A stretch of 64,000 bases of DNA. Origin: Paraclostridium bifermentans (GTDB lineage Bacteria > Bacillota > Clostridia > Peptostreptococcales > Peptostreptococcaceae). The translations under genes and the position numbers were made by a program. The notes under the pieces are model-generated. The model was not told the origin of the DNA. It did not search any database and saw only the letters and a program-made list of their open reading frames with translations. The stretch covers positions 2,232,001 to 2,296,000 of the forward strand of contig NZ_CP079737.1 of assembly GCF_019916025.1 (NCBI RefSeq). The letters are read 5' to 3'. Numbering within the stretch: position 1 is the first letter of the stretch; each line of letters opens with the position of its first letter. Shown here piece by piece: positions 26,939 through 35,209 of the stretch.

Positions 26939-27010
26939 ATAATCCTCCTTTAATATGTGTTAATAATTACTTATTTTATAATACTAATATTAATTTATAT
27001 TATAATCAAG

Positions 27011-27030
27011 TACTTACTAAAAAGTTAGTA
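27011..27030. promoter_or_regulatory. HxlR-type operator between gloA and hxlR
   Basis: TACTTAC (27011-27017) and GTTAGTA (27024-27030) form an inverted repeat with one mismatch, of the TACTTAC-type often bound by HxlR/YodB regulators. It lies just ahead of the HxlR gene and about 75 bases from gloA. Confidence 0.5.
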
Positions 27031-27091
27031 TTATGTTAAATTGTTTTATAGGTTAAAATATACTATAGATTCAATAAAGGTTGTGATAGTT

Positions 27092-27415
27092 TTGCTTATT
27101 AAAGATGGAAAAAAATATGTTTGCAAATTAGATTTAGCTTTTGAAATAATTAGAGGAAAATGGAAAGTAATAATTTTATGCCATTTGTTAGAAGGTCCTA
27201 AGCGTTTTTTAGAGCTACAAAGAATTACGTGTGGTGTAAGCCATAAGGTATTAAATGAAAAGTTAAAGGAAATGGAAAATGACAGTCTTATATATAAATT
27301 GGTGTATGATGAACTTCCACCTAAGGTGGAATATTATTTAACAGAAAAAGGAAATGATTATGCAAATGTACTTAAAAGTATAGAAACTCTTGGAGATAAA
27401 TATTTTGATTTGTAG
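27092..27415 (+). CDS. HxlR-family winged-helix regulator
   Basis: About 107 residues from the TTG at 27092 (AAAGG 11 bases upstream); an earlier TTG at 27041 gives 124 residues but has no ribosome site. The HxlR pattern is clear: a conserved Cys near the start (YVCKLDLAF), IIRGKWKVIILCHLLEGPKRF, the recognition helix VSHKVLNEKLKEME and PPKVEYYLTEKG. Such regulators often sense aldehydes, quinones or disulfide stress through that Cys, which suits control of the divergent glyoxalase gene. The start codon is uncertain. Confidence 0.85.
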   Translation: MLIKDGKKYVCKLDLAFEIIRGKWKVIILCHLLEGPKRFLELQRITCGVSHKVLNEKLKEMENDSLIYKLVYDELPPKVEYYLTEKGNDYANVLKSIETLGDKYFDL

Positions 27416-27420
27416 TATTA

Positions 27421-27458
27421 TAAAAAGGAATCAATAGTTTTAATTGATTCCTTTTTAT
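27421..27458. terminator. Bidirectional intrinsic terminator
   Basis: AAAAAGGAATCAAT and ATTGATTCCTTTTT around a 7-base loop, between the converging hxlR and methyltransferase genes. Confidence 0.85.
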
Positions 27459-27460
27459 TT

Positions 27461-28624
27461 TTATATTAATTTATCATTTTTTAACAATTCTAATAAAGTT
27501 GGATTTAAATTGAATTCTTTTATAATATTATCTACTTCCTTCATCGCTCTTTCTTTCTTATCTTGTGAAATAGACCCTTTAGATGCCCTTATTAAGATAT
27601 TTTTTGGTGAATGTGCTATATCTATAAACTCAAGAATTTGTGTCTTGTATCCTACTGCTTCTAATAAATTTCCTCTAACCGCATCTGTCATAAGAGCTGA
27701 TACTCTTTCCTTTATAATCCCATACTTAGTTAATATAGAAAGCTCATCAGAATTTATCTGTTCATTAAATTCATGCTGACAACAAGGTACTGAGAAAATC
27801 ATTTTTGTATTCCACTTCACAGCATTATAAAGCGCATAATCTGTAGCTGTATCACATGCATGTAAAGTTATAACCATATCTACATTATCAGTGTACTTAT
27901 ATCCATTTATATCTCCAAGCTCAAACTTTAAATTTTCATAATTATATTTTTGAGCTATATCATTACATTTCTTTATAACATCTGCTTTTAAATCTAATCC
28001 AATCATTTTTACATCTATTTTTTTTATTTCAACAAAATAATAATAAAGTACAAATGTTAAATATGATTTACCACACCCAAAATCTAATATAGTCAATTCT
28101 TTATAATCATTTTTCTTTATCTCATCATCAATTATTTCTATAAACCTATTTATTTGTTTATACTTATCATATTTAGATTTAACTACTTTACCTTCTTTTG
28201 TAAACACACCTAAATCTATTAACGGTTGTATTAACATACCTTCTTTAAGTATATAATTTTTTTCTCTGTTATGATTTTTATTTACTAAGTTTTCATTGTT
28301 ACTTTTTTTCTTGCCTAAAAACACCTTACCTTTTTTAGATATCTTTAAATCATAGTTAACATTTTCAGACCAAGCAGCTACTTGTTTGTAACTTTCAAAA
28401 GTCATTTCAAACAATTTTGTTTCTATCATATCTAGATCTATATTTTCATGAAAAACTTGTTTATCTGTATATTTCTCTATTTGATAGTATTCTTTGTTGT
28501 TTTTTTCCTTTAGTTCAATATTAATTTTATTGTATTTAACATCTTTTTTTAGCTTATTACTAATAACAATTTTTAAAATTTTGTCATTAGCTATTTCATT
28601 AATCTTATTCTTTAACTCTTCCAT
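27461..28624 (-). CDS. SAM-dependent methyltransferase (METTL25/Methyltransf_32-like)
   Basis: 387 residues from the ATG at 28624 (AAGG ten bases upstream; the earlier start at 28669 lacks one). The C-terminal half is a class I Rossmann methyltransferase: motif I ILDFGCGKSYLTF near residue 175, an acidic loop GLDLKAD, and VITLHACDTATDYAL followed by SVPCCQHE, the block typical of the Methyltransf_32 family. The N-terminal half is a Lys-rich region of unknown fold. The substrate, probably RNA or protein, is not known for bacterial members. Confidence 0.82.
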   Translation of the reverse strand: MEELKNKINEIANDKILKIVISNKLKKDVKYNKINIELKEKNNKEYYQIEKYTDKQVFHENIDLDMIETKLFEMTFESYKQVAAWSENVNYDLKISKKGKVFLGKKKSNNENLVNKNHNREKNYILKEGMLIQPLIDLGVFTKEGKVVKSKYDKYKQINRFIEIIDDEIKKNDYKELTILDFGCGKSYLTFVLYYYFVEIKKIDVKMIGLDLKADVIKKCNDIAQKYNYENLKFELGDINGYKYTDNVDMVITLHACDTATDYALYNAVKWNTKMIFSVPCCQHEFNEQINSDELSILTKYGIIKERVSALMTDAVRGNLLEAVGYKTQILEFIDIAHSPKNILIRASKGSISQDKKERAMKEVDNIIKEFNLNPTLLELLKNDKLI

Positions 28625-28716
28625 AATGTCACACCTTATCATTTCTAATTTTAGTTTTTGATAGACCAAATACTATTATATATTACAAGCCTAATAAGTT
28701 AAACTATTTTGTGTAA

Positions 28717-28746
28717 ATGTATATTATTTCAATAAATAATATACAT
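28717..28746. repeat. 30-bp inverted repeat upstream of methyltransferase gene
   Basis: ATGTATATTATTT-CAAT-AAATAATATACAT, 13-bp perfect arms, between the adhesin terminator and the methyltransferase start. It could be an operator or a second hairpin after the adhesin gene. Confidence 0.4.
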
Positions 28747-28749
28747 AGT

Positions 28750-28789
28750 AAAAAGTAGAGTATTAAATTTATTTAATACTCTACTTTTT
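28750..28789 (-). terminator. Intrinsic terminator of adhesin gene
   Basis: AAAAAGTAGAGTATTAAAT and ATTTAATACTCTACTTTTT, 11 bases after the adhesin stop. Confidence 0.88.
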
Positions 28790-28799
28790 ATTTAATCTT

Positions 28800-31700
28800 T
28801 TACTTTCTTTTTTTATTGAAAGTACTTGCTGCTAATCCTATAGTTGAAATTGTAAATAGTCCTATATACGGTAGCATGCTAGCATCATATGTTTGTGGAC
28901 TGCTTGAGCTGTTTGATTCATAACTACTCTTGTTATTAGATGTATTTACTTTTTCTTTTTGAACATCATCCTTAGCTTGATTTGAACTAATTATATTTTC
29001 TTCATTCTTTGAGTTTGAATCATCCTTTTTAATTTCCTCTATAACGATAGGATCATTTGTAACTATTTTACTTATTACTTGATTTTGTTCCTTTATTTCA
29101 AATAGATACAATTTATCGTCTATTTTATATCCTTCTGGTGCTTTTGTTTCTTGGTAATAGTAGTTTCCATATCCTAAGTTATCGAATTCTACTTTCCCTT
29201 CTTTATTTGTTGTAGCTTTCGCTATTTCTTTTTTATTACTATCAAATATTGTAAATTCTGTGTTCCCTAATACTTTTTTACTATCTTTTGAATCTGTTTT
29301 TGTTATTTCTATTTTTCCTATTATCTTATCATCTGATACTGTTTTACTTATTACTTGATTGTTGTCTTTAACCTCGAATGGATACATTTTACTATCTATT
29401 GTGTATCCCTCTGGTGCTTTTGTTTCTTGATAATAATAGTTTCCATATCCTAAGTTATCGAATTCTACTTTTCCCTCTTTATTTGTCATAGCTTTCGCTA
29501 TTTCTTTTTTATTACTATCAAATATTGTAAACTCTGTATTTGCTAGTACTTTTTTACTATCTTTTGAGTCGGTCTTTGTTATCTCTATTTTTCCTATTAT
29601 TTTATCGTCTGATACTGTTTTACTTATTACTTGATTGTTGTCTTTAACCTCGAATGGATACATTTTACTATCTATTGTGTATCCCTCTGGTGCTTTTGTT
29701 TCTTGGTAATAGTAGTTTCCATATCCTAAGTTATTGAATTCTACTTTCCCTTCTTTATTTGTTGTAGCTTTCGCTATTTCTTTTTTATTGCCATCAAATA
29801 TTGTAAACTCTGTATTTGCTAGTACTTTTTTACTATCTTTTGAATCTGTCTTTGTTATCTCTATTTTTCCTATTATCTTATCGTCTGATACTGTTTTGCT
29901 TATTACTTGATTATTGTCTTTTATTTCAAACGGATACATTTTACTATCTATTGTGTATCCCTCTGGTGCTTTTGTTTCTTGGTAATAGTAGTTTCCATAT
30001 CCTAAGTTATCGAATTCTACTTTCCCTTCTTTATTTGTCATAGCTTTCGCTATTTCTTTTTTATTGCCATCAAATATTGTAAACTCTGTATTTGCTAGTA
30101 CTTTTTTACTATCTTTTGAGTCTGTTTTTGTTATCTCTATTTTTCCTATTATCTTATCGTCTGATACTGTTTTACTTATTACTTGGTTATTGTCTTTTAT
30201 TTCAAATGGATACATTTTACTATCTATTGTGTATCCCTCTGGTGCTTTTGTTTCTTGGTAATAGTAGTTTCCATATCCTAAGTTATTGAATTCTACTTTC
30301 CCTTCTTTATTTGTTGTAGCTTTCGCTATTTCTTTTTTATTGCCATCAAATATTGTAAACTCTGTATTTGCTAGTACTTTTTTACTATCTTTTGAATCTG
30401 TCTTTGTTATCTCTATTTTTCCTATTATCTTATCGTCTGATACTGTTTTGCTTATTACTTGATTATTGTCTTTTATTTCAAACGGATACATTTTACTATC
30501 TATTGTGTATCCCTCTGGTGCTTTTGTTTCTTGGTAATAGTAGTTTCCATATCCTAAGTTATCGAATTCTACTTTTCCTTCTTTATTTGTCATAGCTTTC
30601 GCTATTTCTTTTTTATTACTATCAAATATTGTAAACTCTGTATTTGCTAATACTTTTTTACTATCTTTTGAATCGGTCTTTGTTATTTCTATTTTTCCTA
30701 TTATCTTATCATCTGATACTGTTTTACTTATTACTTGATTGTTGTCTTTAACCTCAAATGGATACATTTTGCTATCTATTGTGTATCCTTCTGGTGCTTT
30801 TGTTTCTTGGTAATAGTAGTTTCCATATCCTAAGTTATCGAATTCTACTTTCCCTTCTTTATTTGTCATAGCTTTCGCTATTTCTTTTTTATTACTATCA
30901 AATATTGTAAACTCTGTATTTGCTAATACTTTTTTACTATCTTTTGAATCGGTCTTTGTTATTTCTATTTTTCCTATTATCTTATCATCTGATACTGTTT
31001 TACTTATTACTTGATTGTTGTCTTTAACCTCAAATGGATACATTTTGCTATCTATTGTGTATCCCTCTGGTGCTTTTGTTTCTTGGTAATAATAGTTTCC
31101 ATATCCTAAGTTATCGAATTCTACTTTTCCTTCTTTATTTGTTGTAGCTTTCGCTATTTCTTTTTTATTACTATCAAATATTGTAAACTCTGTATTTGCT
31201 AATACCTTTTTACTATCTTTTGAGTCTGTTTTTGTTATCTCTATTTTTCCTATTATCTTATCATCTGATACTGTTTTACTTATTACTTGATTGTTGTCTT
31301 TAACCTCAAATGGATACATTTTGCTATCTATTGTGTATCCTTCTGGTGCTTTTGTTTCTTGGTAATAGTAGTTTCCATATCCTAAGTTATCGAATGCTAC
31401 TTTCCCTTCTTTATTTGTCATAGCTTTCGCTACTTCTTTTTTATTGCCATCAAATATTGTAAACTCTGTATTTGCTAGTACTTTTTTACTATCTTTTGAG
31501 TCGGTCTTTATTATTTCTATTTTCCCTATTATCTTATCGTCTGATACTGTTTTACTTATTACTTGGTTATTGTCTTTTATTTCAAATGGATACATTTTAC
31601 TATCTATTGTGTACCCCTCTGGTGCTTTTGTTTCTTGGTAATAGTAGTTTCCATATCCTAAGTTATCGAATTCTACTTTTCCCTCTTTGTTTGTCATAGC

Positions 31701-34655
31701 TTTCGCTATTTCTTTTTTATTACTATCGAATATTGTAAACTCTGTATTTGCTAGTACTTTTTTACTATCTTTTGAATCTGTTTTTGTTATTTCTATTTTT
31801 CCTATTATCTTATCATCTGATACTGTTTTACTTATTACTTGATTGTTGTCTTTAACCTCGAATGGATACATTTTGCTATCTATTGTGTATCCCTCTGGTG
31901 CTTTTGTTTCTTGGTAATAGTAGTTTCCATATCCTAAGTTATCGAATTCTACTTTCCCTTCTTTATTTGTCATAGCTTTCGCTATTTCTTTTTTATTACT
32001 ATCAAATATTGTAAACTCTGTATTTGCTAATACTTTTTTACTATCTTTTGAATCTGTTTTTGTTATTTCTATTTTTCCTATTATCTTATCATCTGATACT
32101 GTTTTACTTATTACTTGATTGTTGTCTTTAACCTCGAATGGATACATTTTGCTATCTATTGTGTATCCCTCTGGTGCTTTTGTTTCTTGGTAATAGTAGT
32201 TTCCATATCCTAAGTTATCGAATTCTACTTTCCCTTCTTTATTTGTCATAGCTTTCGCTATTTCTTTTTTATTGCCATCAAATATTGTAAATTCTGTGTT
32301 TGCTAATACTTTTTTACTATCTTTTGAGTCGGTCTTTGTTATCTCTATTTTTCCTTTTATTGCATCATTTTTAACAACTAAGTTGATATCTGAATCAGAA
32401 TCTAATTTTATTTCAAATTGTATAGGATCAGTATTTAAAATGTATCCTTGTGGTGCCTTTTTTTCAACCGCTTTATATTTACCTGGCGAAAGCTTTAAAT
32501 TAGCTATTCCATCTTTACCTGTTGTTACACTTGTTATCTTGCTTCCACTTAAATTTTGAATTTCAAATACAGCACCTTCTAATACTTTTTTTTCATTATC
32601 TGAATCAACTTTTTTAATAGTTGCATTATGGTCAGATTGTGTATTTAGTATATTTCCTAAATCTACAGTAGTCCCTATTTGATTTTCATTTATAATAATT
32701 TTTATCTCTTTACTATCTAAGTTATATCCTTTAGGAGCTTTTGTCTCTTTTAAATAATATACTCCTGGATTATCTATTGAGTGTGATAGTATTCCATTTG
32801 AATCACTATTTAATGTAGCTATAACCTTTTTATTACTATCCATTAAATTAAAAGTTGCTCCTGAAAGTGGCGATTTTGTTGTACTATCAATTTTTTTTGC
32901 AGTAAATCTATAACCTTTTTTCGTTTCAACTTTATTAGTTGTAGAGTTGTTTATCTTTGCAACATTAGTTACAGTTTTTCCATCCTCTACTTTAGAAAAA
33001 TCCGTTTTTATTTTTACTTGAAGTGGTTCTCCATATTCTATCTCTTTTTTATCATTGGTAATTTTTATAGTATTGCTTTCTTTATCTATGTTTACATTAA
33101 AGTGTTCTGGAGTATCAACCCCTAAAATTTCAACTGCTGGATCTAACTTATCTGTTAAATTTAAATACCCCTTATCAAAATATCCATAACAATCAAAATC
33201 AATTGTGTAATTTACTATTTGATTATCACCTTTTTTAATTAATGTCTTATCTACTTTTTTTCGTGCATTTATAGCCCCTGCATTCATTTCATATCTTACA
33301 ACATTTTGAACATCTTTAGATGTATTATCATAACTTAATTTAGCTTTATTTGTGTAAGCCTTTTGTCTCTGTGTAACTTCTAAGTCATAATAAATTAAAT
33401 AATGCTTATCTGTATTCCCTATATTAACAGTTAGCTTATTATTTTCAAATTTTATCTTATCTTTCATTTTATCTGTTACCCATTCAAAGTTATCAGATAT
33501 ATCATATGTACCTACCATAATGCTTCCATCTACTAATTTCATTCCATCTGGAATGTTATCTTCAATAATTGCATTTGTTACACTTTGATTATTAGGGTTT
33601 ATATCAAGTGTATATTTAACCTTATTGTCATTAAGATTTACTATATTTATTGTATTTCCATTCTCATCTTTTGCTGTCTCATTAGTTCTACTGTATTTGG
33701 TTAACATCTTACCATCGTCTTTAGGTTTTACTATTGCTTTTGATGATAATGTTTCATCATGTTTAATTAAATCAACAACATTATCATAACGTTGCATATT
33801 TTGCTTTATTATAACACTATAACTTACTCTATATTTGTTATAGGTAGTTCCAAAATTTACATTCACTGAATTATTTTGTGTATTTATCTTTCCTCGAAAA
33901 TCTTCTGTTACATCTTTCTCTGGCTTACCATATTGTGTTTCATAAACTTTTACAGAATCTTTAACTAACTCCATTCCATTAGGAATAGCATCCTTTATAT
34001 ATGCATTATACATAGTTGCATACTTTTCATTAACATATATACTATATTTTACTTTTTTACCTATAACAGGATTATTTATATTGTTTATTAATGTTCCATT
34101 TTCATAACCATCATATCCATCTGGATTATCAACAGTTTTATAAATTTGTCTATCAGTTACAGTAGGAGGATCTACTGGCGGTTTTTCATCGGGAGGAACT
34201 ATTTCCACATCAATATATTGAACTGTACCATCTAAATTAACTTCAACTCTTTGTGTTGTGTTAGTTTCAACATTTTTAGCTGTAGCCTTTACACTCATGT
34301 ATCCACCTATTGCATCATTTGCACCTTCACTAAACACAGCTGTAACAGTTGTTCCGTCTACATTTACGCTTTTAAAATGTTCTGGCGGATATTTAGGTTG
34401 AATATTTTCAAATACATCCGGCAATTTAAATGTTATTGTGTCTCCTGCTTTTATACTCCCTGGCCCATTTAATGCCTCGTAATTTAAATTAAACTCAACT
34501 TGTTCCCCTGATTCCAATTTTGTCTTGTTGCTTGTTAATGTCAACTTAACATTATTGTTTTCAGCAAACACTGTCATCCCTGGAGATATAATGTTTAGTA
34601 TTAGATTTAATATCACAATCATACTAAGCATTCTATACCTTTTTTTTGTTCTCAC
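28800..34655 (-). CDS. Giant Cna-B repeat surface adhesin, c-di-GMP controlled
   Basis: 1951 residues. Signal peptide (1-31), MSCRAMM-like adhesin domains (about 32-580; LTLTSNKTKLESGEQVEFNL and isopeptide DUF11-like modules), two divergent Cna-B/SpaA modules, then twelve near-identical 92-residue Cna-B modules, each with a TKTD lysine region and an ETKAPEGYT glutamate region expected to form an internal isopeptide bond. The end has a Ser-rich spacer, an SPQTYD sequence where an LPXTG-type motif is expected, a hydrophobic helix and KKRK: wall-anchor architecture with Tyr in place of Gly. GTG start, GAGGTG upstream. It is transcribed alone behind four c-di-GMP-II riboswitches, so it is probably made at high c-di-GMP for surface attachment. 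Confidence 0.93.
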   Translation of the reverse strand: MRTKKRYRMLSMIVILNLILNIISPGMTVFAENNNVKLTLTSNKTKLESGEQVEFNLNYEALNGPGSIKAGDTITFKLPDVFENIQPKYPPEHFKSVNVDGTTVTAVFSEGANDAIGGYMSVKATAKNVETNTTQRVEVNLDGTVQYIDVEIVPPDEKPPVDPPTVTDRQIYKTVDNPDGYDGYENGTLINNINNPVIGKKVKYSIYVNEKYATMYNAYIKDAIPNGMELVKDSVKVYETQYGKPEKDVTEDFRGKINTQNNSVNVNFGTTYNKYRVSYSVIIKQNMQRYDNVVDLIKHDETLSSKAIVKPKDDGKMLTKYSRTNETAKDENGNTINIVNLNDNKVKYTLDINPNNQSVTNAIIEDNIPDGMKLVDGSIMVGTYDISDNFEWVTDKMKDKIKFENNKLTVNIGNTDKHYLIYYDLEVTQRQKAYTNKAKLSYDNTSKDVQNVVRYEMNAGAINARKKVDKTLIKKGDNQIVNYTIDFDCYGYFDKGYLNLTDKLDPAVEILGVDTPEHFNVNIDKESNTIKITNDKKEIEYGEPLQVKIKTDFSKVEDGKTVTNVAKINNSTTNKVETKKGYRFTAKKIDSTTKSPLSGATFNLMDSNKKVIATLNSDSNGILSHSIDNPGVYYLKETKAPKGYNLDSKEIKIIINENQIGTTVDLGNILNTQSDHNATIKKVDSDNEKKVLEGAVFEIQNLSGSKITSVTTGKDGIANLKLSPGKYKAVEKKAPQGYILNTDPIQFEIKLDSDSDINLVVKNDAIKGKIEITKTDSKDSKKVLANTEFTIFDGNKKEIAKAMTNKEGKVEFDNLGYGNYYYQETKAPEGYTIDSKMYPFEVKDNNQVISKTVSDDKIIGKIEITKTDSKDSKKVLANTEFTIFDSNKKEIAKAMTNKEGKVEFDNLGYGNYYYQETKAPEGYTIDSKMYPFEVKDNNQVISKTVSDDKIIGKIEITKTDSKDSKKVLANTEFTIFDSNKKEIAKAMTNKEGKVEFDNLGYGNYYYQETKAPEGYTIDSKMYPFEIKDNNQVISKTVSDDKIIGKIEIIKTDSKDSKKVLANTEFTIFDGNKKEVAKAMTNKEGKVAFDNLGYGNYYYQETKAPEGYTIDSKMYPFEVKDNNQVISKTVSDDKIIGKIEITKTDSKDSKKVLANTEFTIFDSNKKEIAKATTNKEGKVEFDNLGYGNYYYQETKAPEGYTIDSKMYPFEVKDNNQVISKTVSDDKIIGKIEITKTDSKDSKKVLANTEFTIFDSNKKEIAKAMTNKEGKVEFDNLGYGNYYYQETKAPEGYTIDSKMYPFEVKDNNQVISKTVSDDKIIGKIEITKTDSKDSKKVLANTEFTIFDSNKKEIAKAMTNKEGKVEFDNLGYGNYYYQETKAPEGYTIDSKMYPFEIKDNNQVISKTVSDDKIIGKIEITKTDSKDSKKVLANTEFTIFDGNKKEIAKATTNKEGKVEFNNLGYGNYYYQETKAPEGYTIDSKMYPFEIKDNNQVISKTVSDDKIIGKIEITKTDSKDSKKVLANTEFTIFDGNKKEIAKAMTNKEGKVEFDNLGYGNYYYQETKAPEGYTIDSKMYPFEIKDNNQVISKTVSDDKIIGKIEITKTDSKDSKKVLANTEFTIFDGNKKEIAKATTNKEGKVEFNNLGYGNYYYQETKAPEGYTIDSKMYPFEVKDNNQVISKTVSDDKIIGKIEITKTDSKDSKKVLANTEFTIFDSNKKEIAKAMTNKEGKVEFDNLGYGNYYYQETKAPEGYTIDSKMYPFEVKDNNQVISKTVSDDKIIGKIEITKTDSKDSKKVLGNTEFTIFDSNKKEIAKATTNKEGKVEFDNLGYGNYYYQETKAPEGYKIDDKLYLFEIKEQNQVISKIVTNDPIVIEEIKKDDSNSKNEENIISSNQAKDDVQKEKVNTSNNKSSYESNSSSSPQTYDASMLPYIGLFTISTIGLAASTFNKKRK
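29049..32360 (-). repeat. Twelve tandem 276-bp Cna-B coding repeats
   Basis: Twelve 92-codon units inside the adhesin gene. Units differ mainly at a few positions (SNKK/GNKK, KAMTN/KATTN, EVKDNN/EIKDNN), while the gene-distal unit is more diverged (KVLGNTEF, YKIDDKLYLFEIKEQ). The DNA is nearly identical from unit to unit, so copy number can be expected to vary and assembly could collapse it. Confidence 0.95.
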
Positions 34656-34681
34656 AAAATCACCTCATCTTAATTTTTTAT

Positions 34682-34717
34682 AAAAAAAGGCTATATTTAT
34701 ATTCAATAAATATAGCC
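34682..34717 (-). terminator. Riboswitch expression platform terminator 1 (adhesin-proximal)
   Basis: On the minus strand GGCTATATTTAT-TGAAT-ATAAATATAGCC, a 12-bp stem followed by seven T. Its 5' arm contains the CUAU of aptamer 1 helix P1, so ligand-bound P1 and the terminator exclude each other. Confidence 0.9.
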
Positions 34718-34781
34718 GGTTGCACCACTAACTCCGCATACCCCAGGTGCCCACATACAGGGTATACTTCTTCGCCTCTAT
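34712..34781 (-). ncRNA. c-di-GMP-II riboswitch aptamer 1
   Basis: 70-base aptamer nearest the adhesin gene. It has the class II signature GUGGGCACCU and GGAGUUAGUGGUGCAACCG; GGGCAC pairs with GUGC. Helix P2 is GUAUACCC with GGGUAUGC. P1 is AUAG with CUAU, sharing CUAU with terminator 1, which predicts antitermination (ON) by c-di-GMP. Confidence 0.92.
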
Positions 34782-34808
34782 TTTTCTTCAATTTTCATAA
34801 TTTAAAAT

Positions 34809-34843
34809 AAAAAAGGCTATATTTATATTCAATAAATATAGCC
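34809..34843 (-). terminator. Riboswitch expression platform terminator 2
   Basis: Stem identical in sequence to terminator 1, followed by six T; overlaps P1 of aptamer 2. Confidence 0.9.
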
Positions 34844-34907
34844 GGTTGCACCACTAGCTCCACATATCCCAGGTGCCCACATACAGGATATACTTCTTCG
34901 CCTCTAT
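34838..34907 (-). ncRNA. c-di-GMP-II riboswitch aptamer 2
   Basis: Same signature as aptamer 1. P2 is GUAUAUCC with GGAUAUGU, using G-U at the end pair. The J region reads GAGCUAGUGGUGCAACCG, one base (C for U) different from the other three copies at the normally conserved GAGUUAGU. Confidence 0.9.
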
Positions 34908-34935
34908 TTTTTCTTCAATTTTCATAATTTAAAAT

Positions 34936-34970
34936 AAAAAAGGCTATATTTATATTCAATAAATATAGCC
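34936..34970 (-). terminator. Riboswitch expression platform terminator 3
   Basis: Stem identical to terminators 1 and 2, followed by six T; overlaps P1 of aptamer 3. Confidence 0.9.
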
Positions 34971-35034
34971 GGTTGCACCACTAACTCCGCATATCCCAGG
35001 TGCCCACATACAGGATATACTTCTTCGCCTCTAT
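34965..35034 (-). ncRNA. c-di-GMP-II riboswitch aptamer 3
   Basis: Same signature. P2 is GUAUAUCC with GGAUAUGC. The base block after the P1 5' strand reads AGGCGAAG as in aptamers 1 and 2. Confidence 0.92.
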
Positions 35035-35061
35035 TTTTCTTCAATTTTCATAATTTAAAAT

Positions 35062-35096
35062 AAAAAAGGCTATATTTATATTCAATAAATATAGCC
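35062..35096 (-). terminator. Riboswitch expression platform terminator 4 (promoter-proximal)
   Basis: Stem identical to the other three, followed by six T; overlaps P1 of aptamer 4. It is the first terminator met by RNA polymerase and would also stop read-through from the helicase gene. Confidence 0.9.
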
Positions 35097-35160
35097 GGTT
35101 GCACCACTAACTCCGTATATTCCAGGTGCCCACATACAGAATATACTTCTTCGTTTCTAT
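35091..35160 (-). ncRNA. c-di-GMP-II riboswitch aptamer 4 (first transcribed)
   Basis: Same signature. P2 is GUAUAUUC with GAAUAUAC, compensatory to the other copies. The block after P1 reads AAACGAAG, like the AAAC of the well-studied C. acetobutylicum aptamer, where copies 1-3 have AGGC. Confidence 0.92.
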
Positions 35161-35180
35161 TTTTTAAATTAACCTTCATA

Positions 35181-35209
35181 ATTATAGCGTATTTTAACAT
35201 TTTTTGAAA
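35181..35209 (-). promoter_or_regulatory. Probable promoter of the riboswitch-adhesin transcript
   Basis: A perfect TATAAT (minus strand, 35186-35181) with a weak -35 (TTTCAA) 17 bases upstream, touching the stop region of the helicase gene. Transcription would start near 35174, about 14 bases before aptamer 4. Confidence 0.55.

Noticed and set aside
29816-32559. Several plus-strand open frames inside the adhesin repeats
   Set aside because: They are mirror frames of the 276-bp coding repeat, have no ribosome sites and recur at each repeat.
34682-35160. Four regular repeats that could be taken for a CRISPR-like or satellite array
   Set aside because: The unit is about 126 bp with no variable spacers, each holds a class II c-di-GMP aptamer and a terminator, and the array leads into an adhesin gene.
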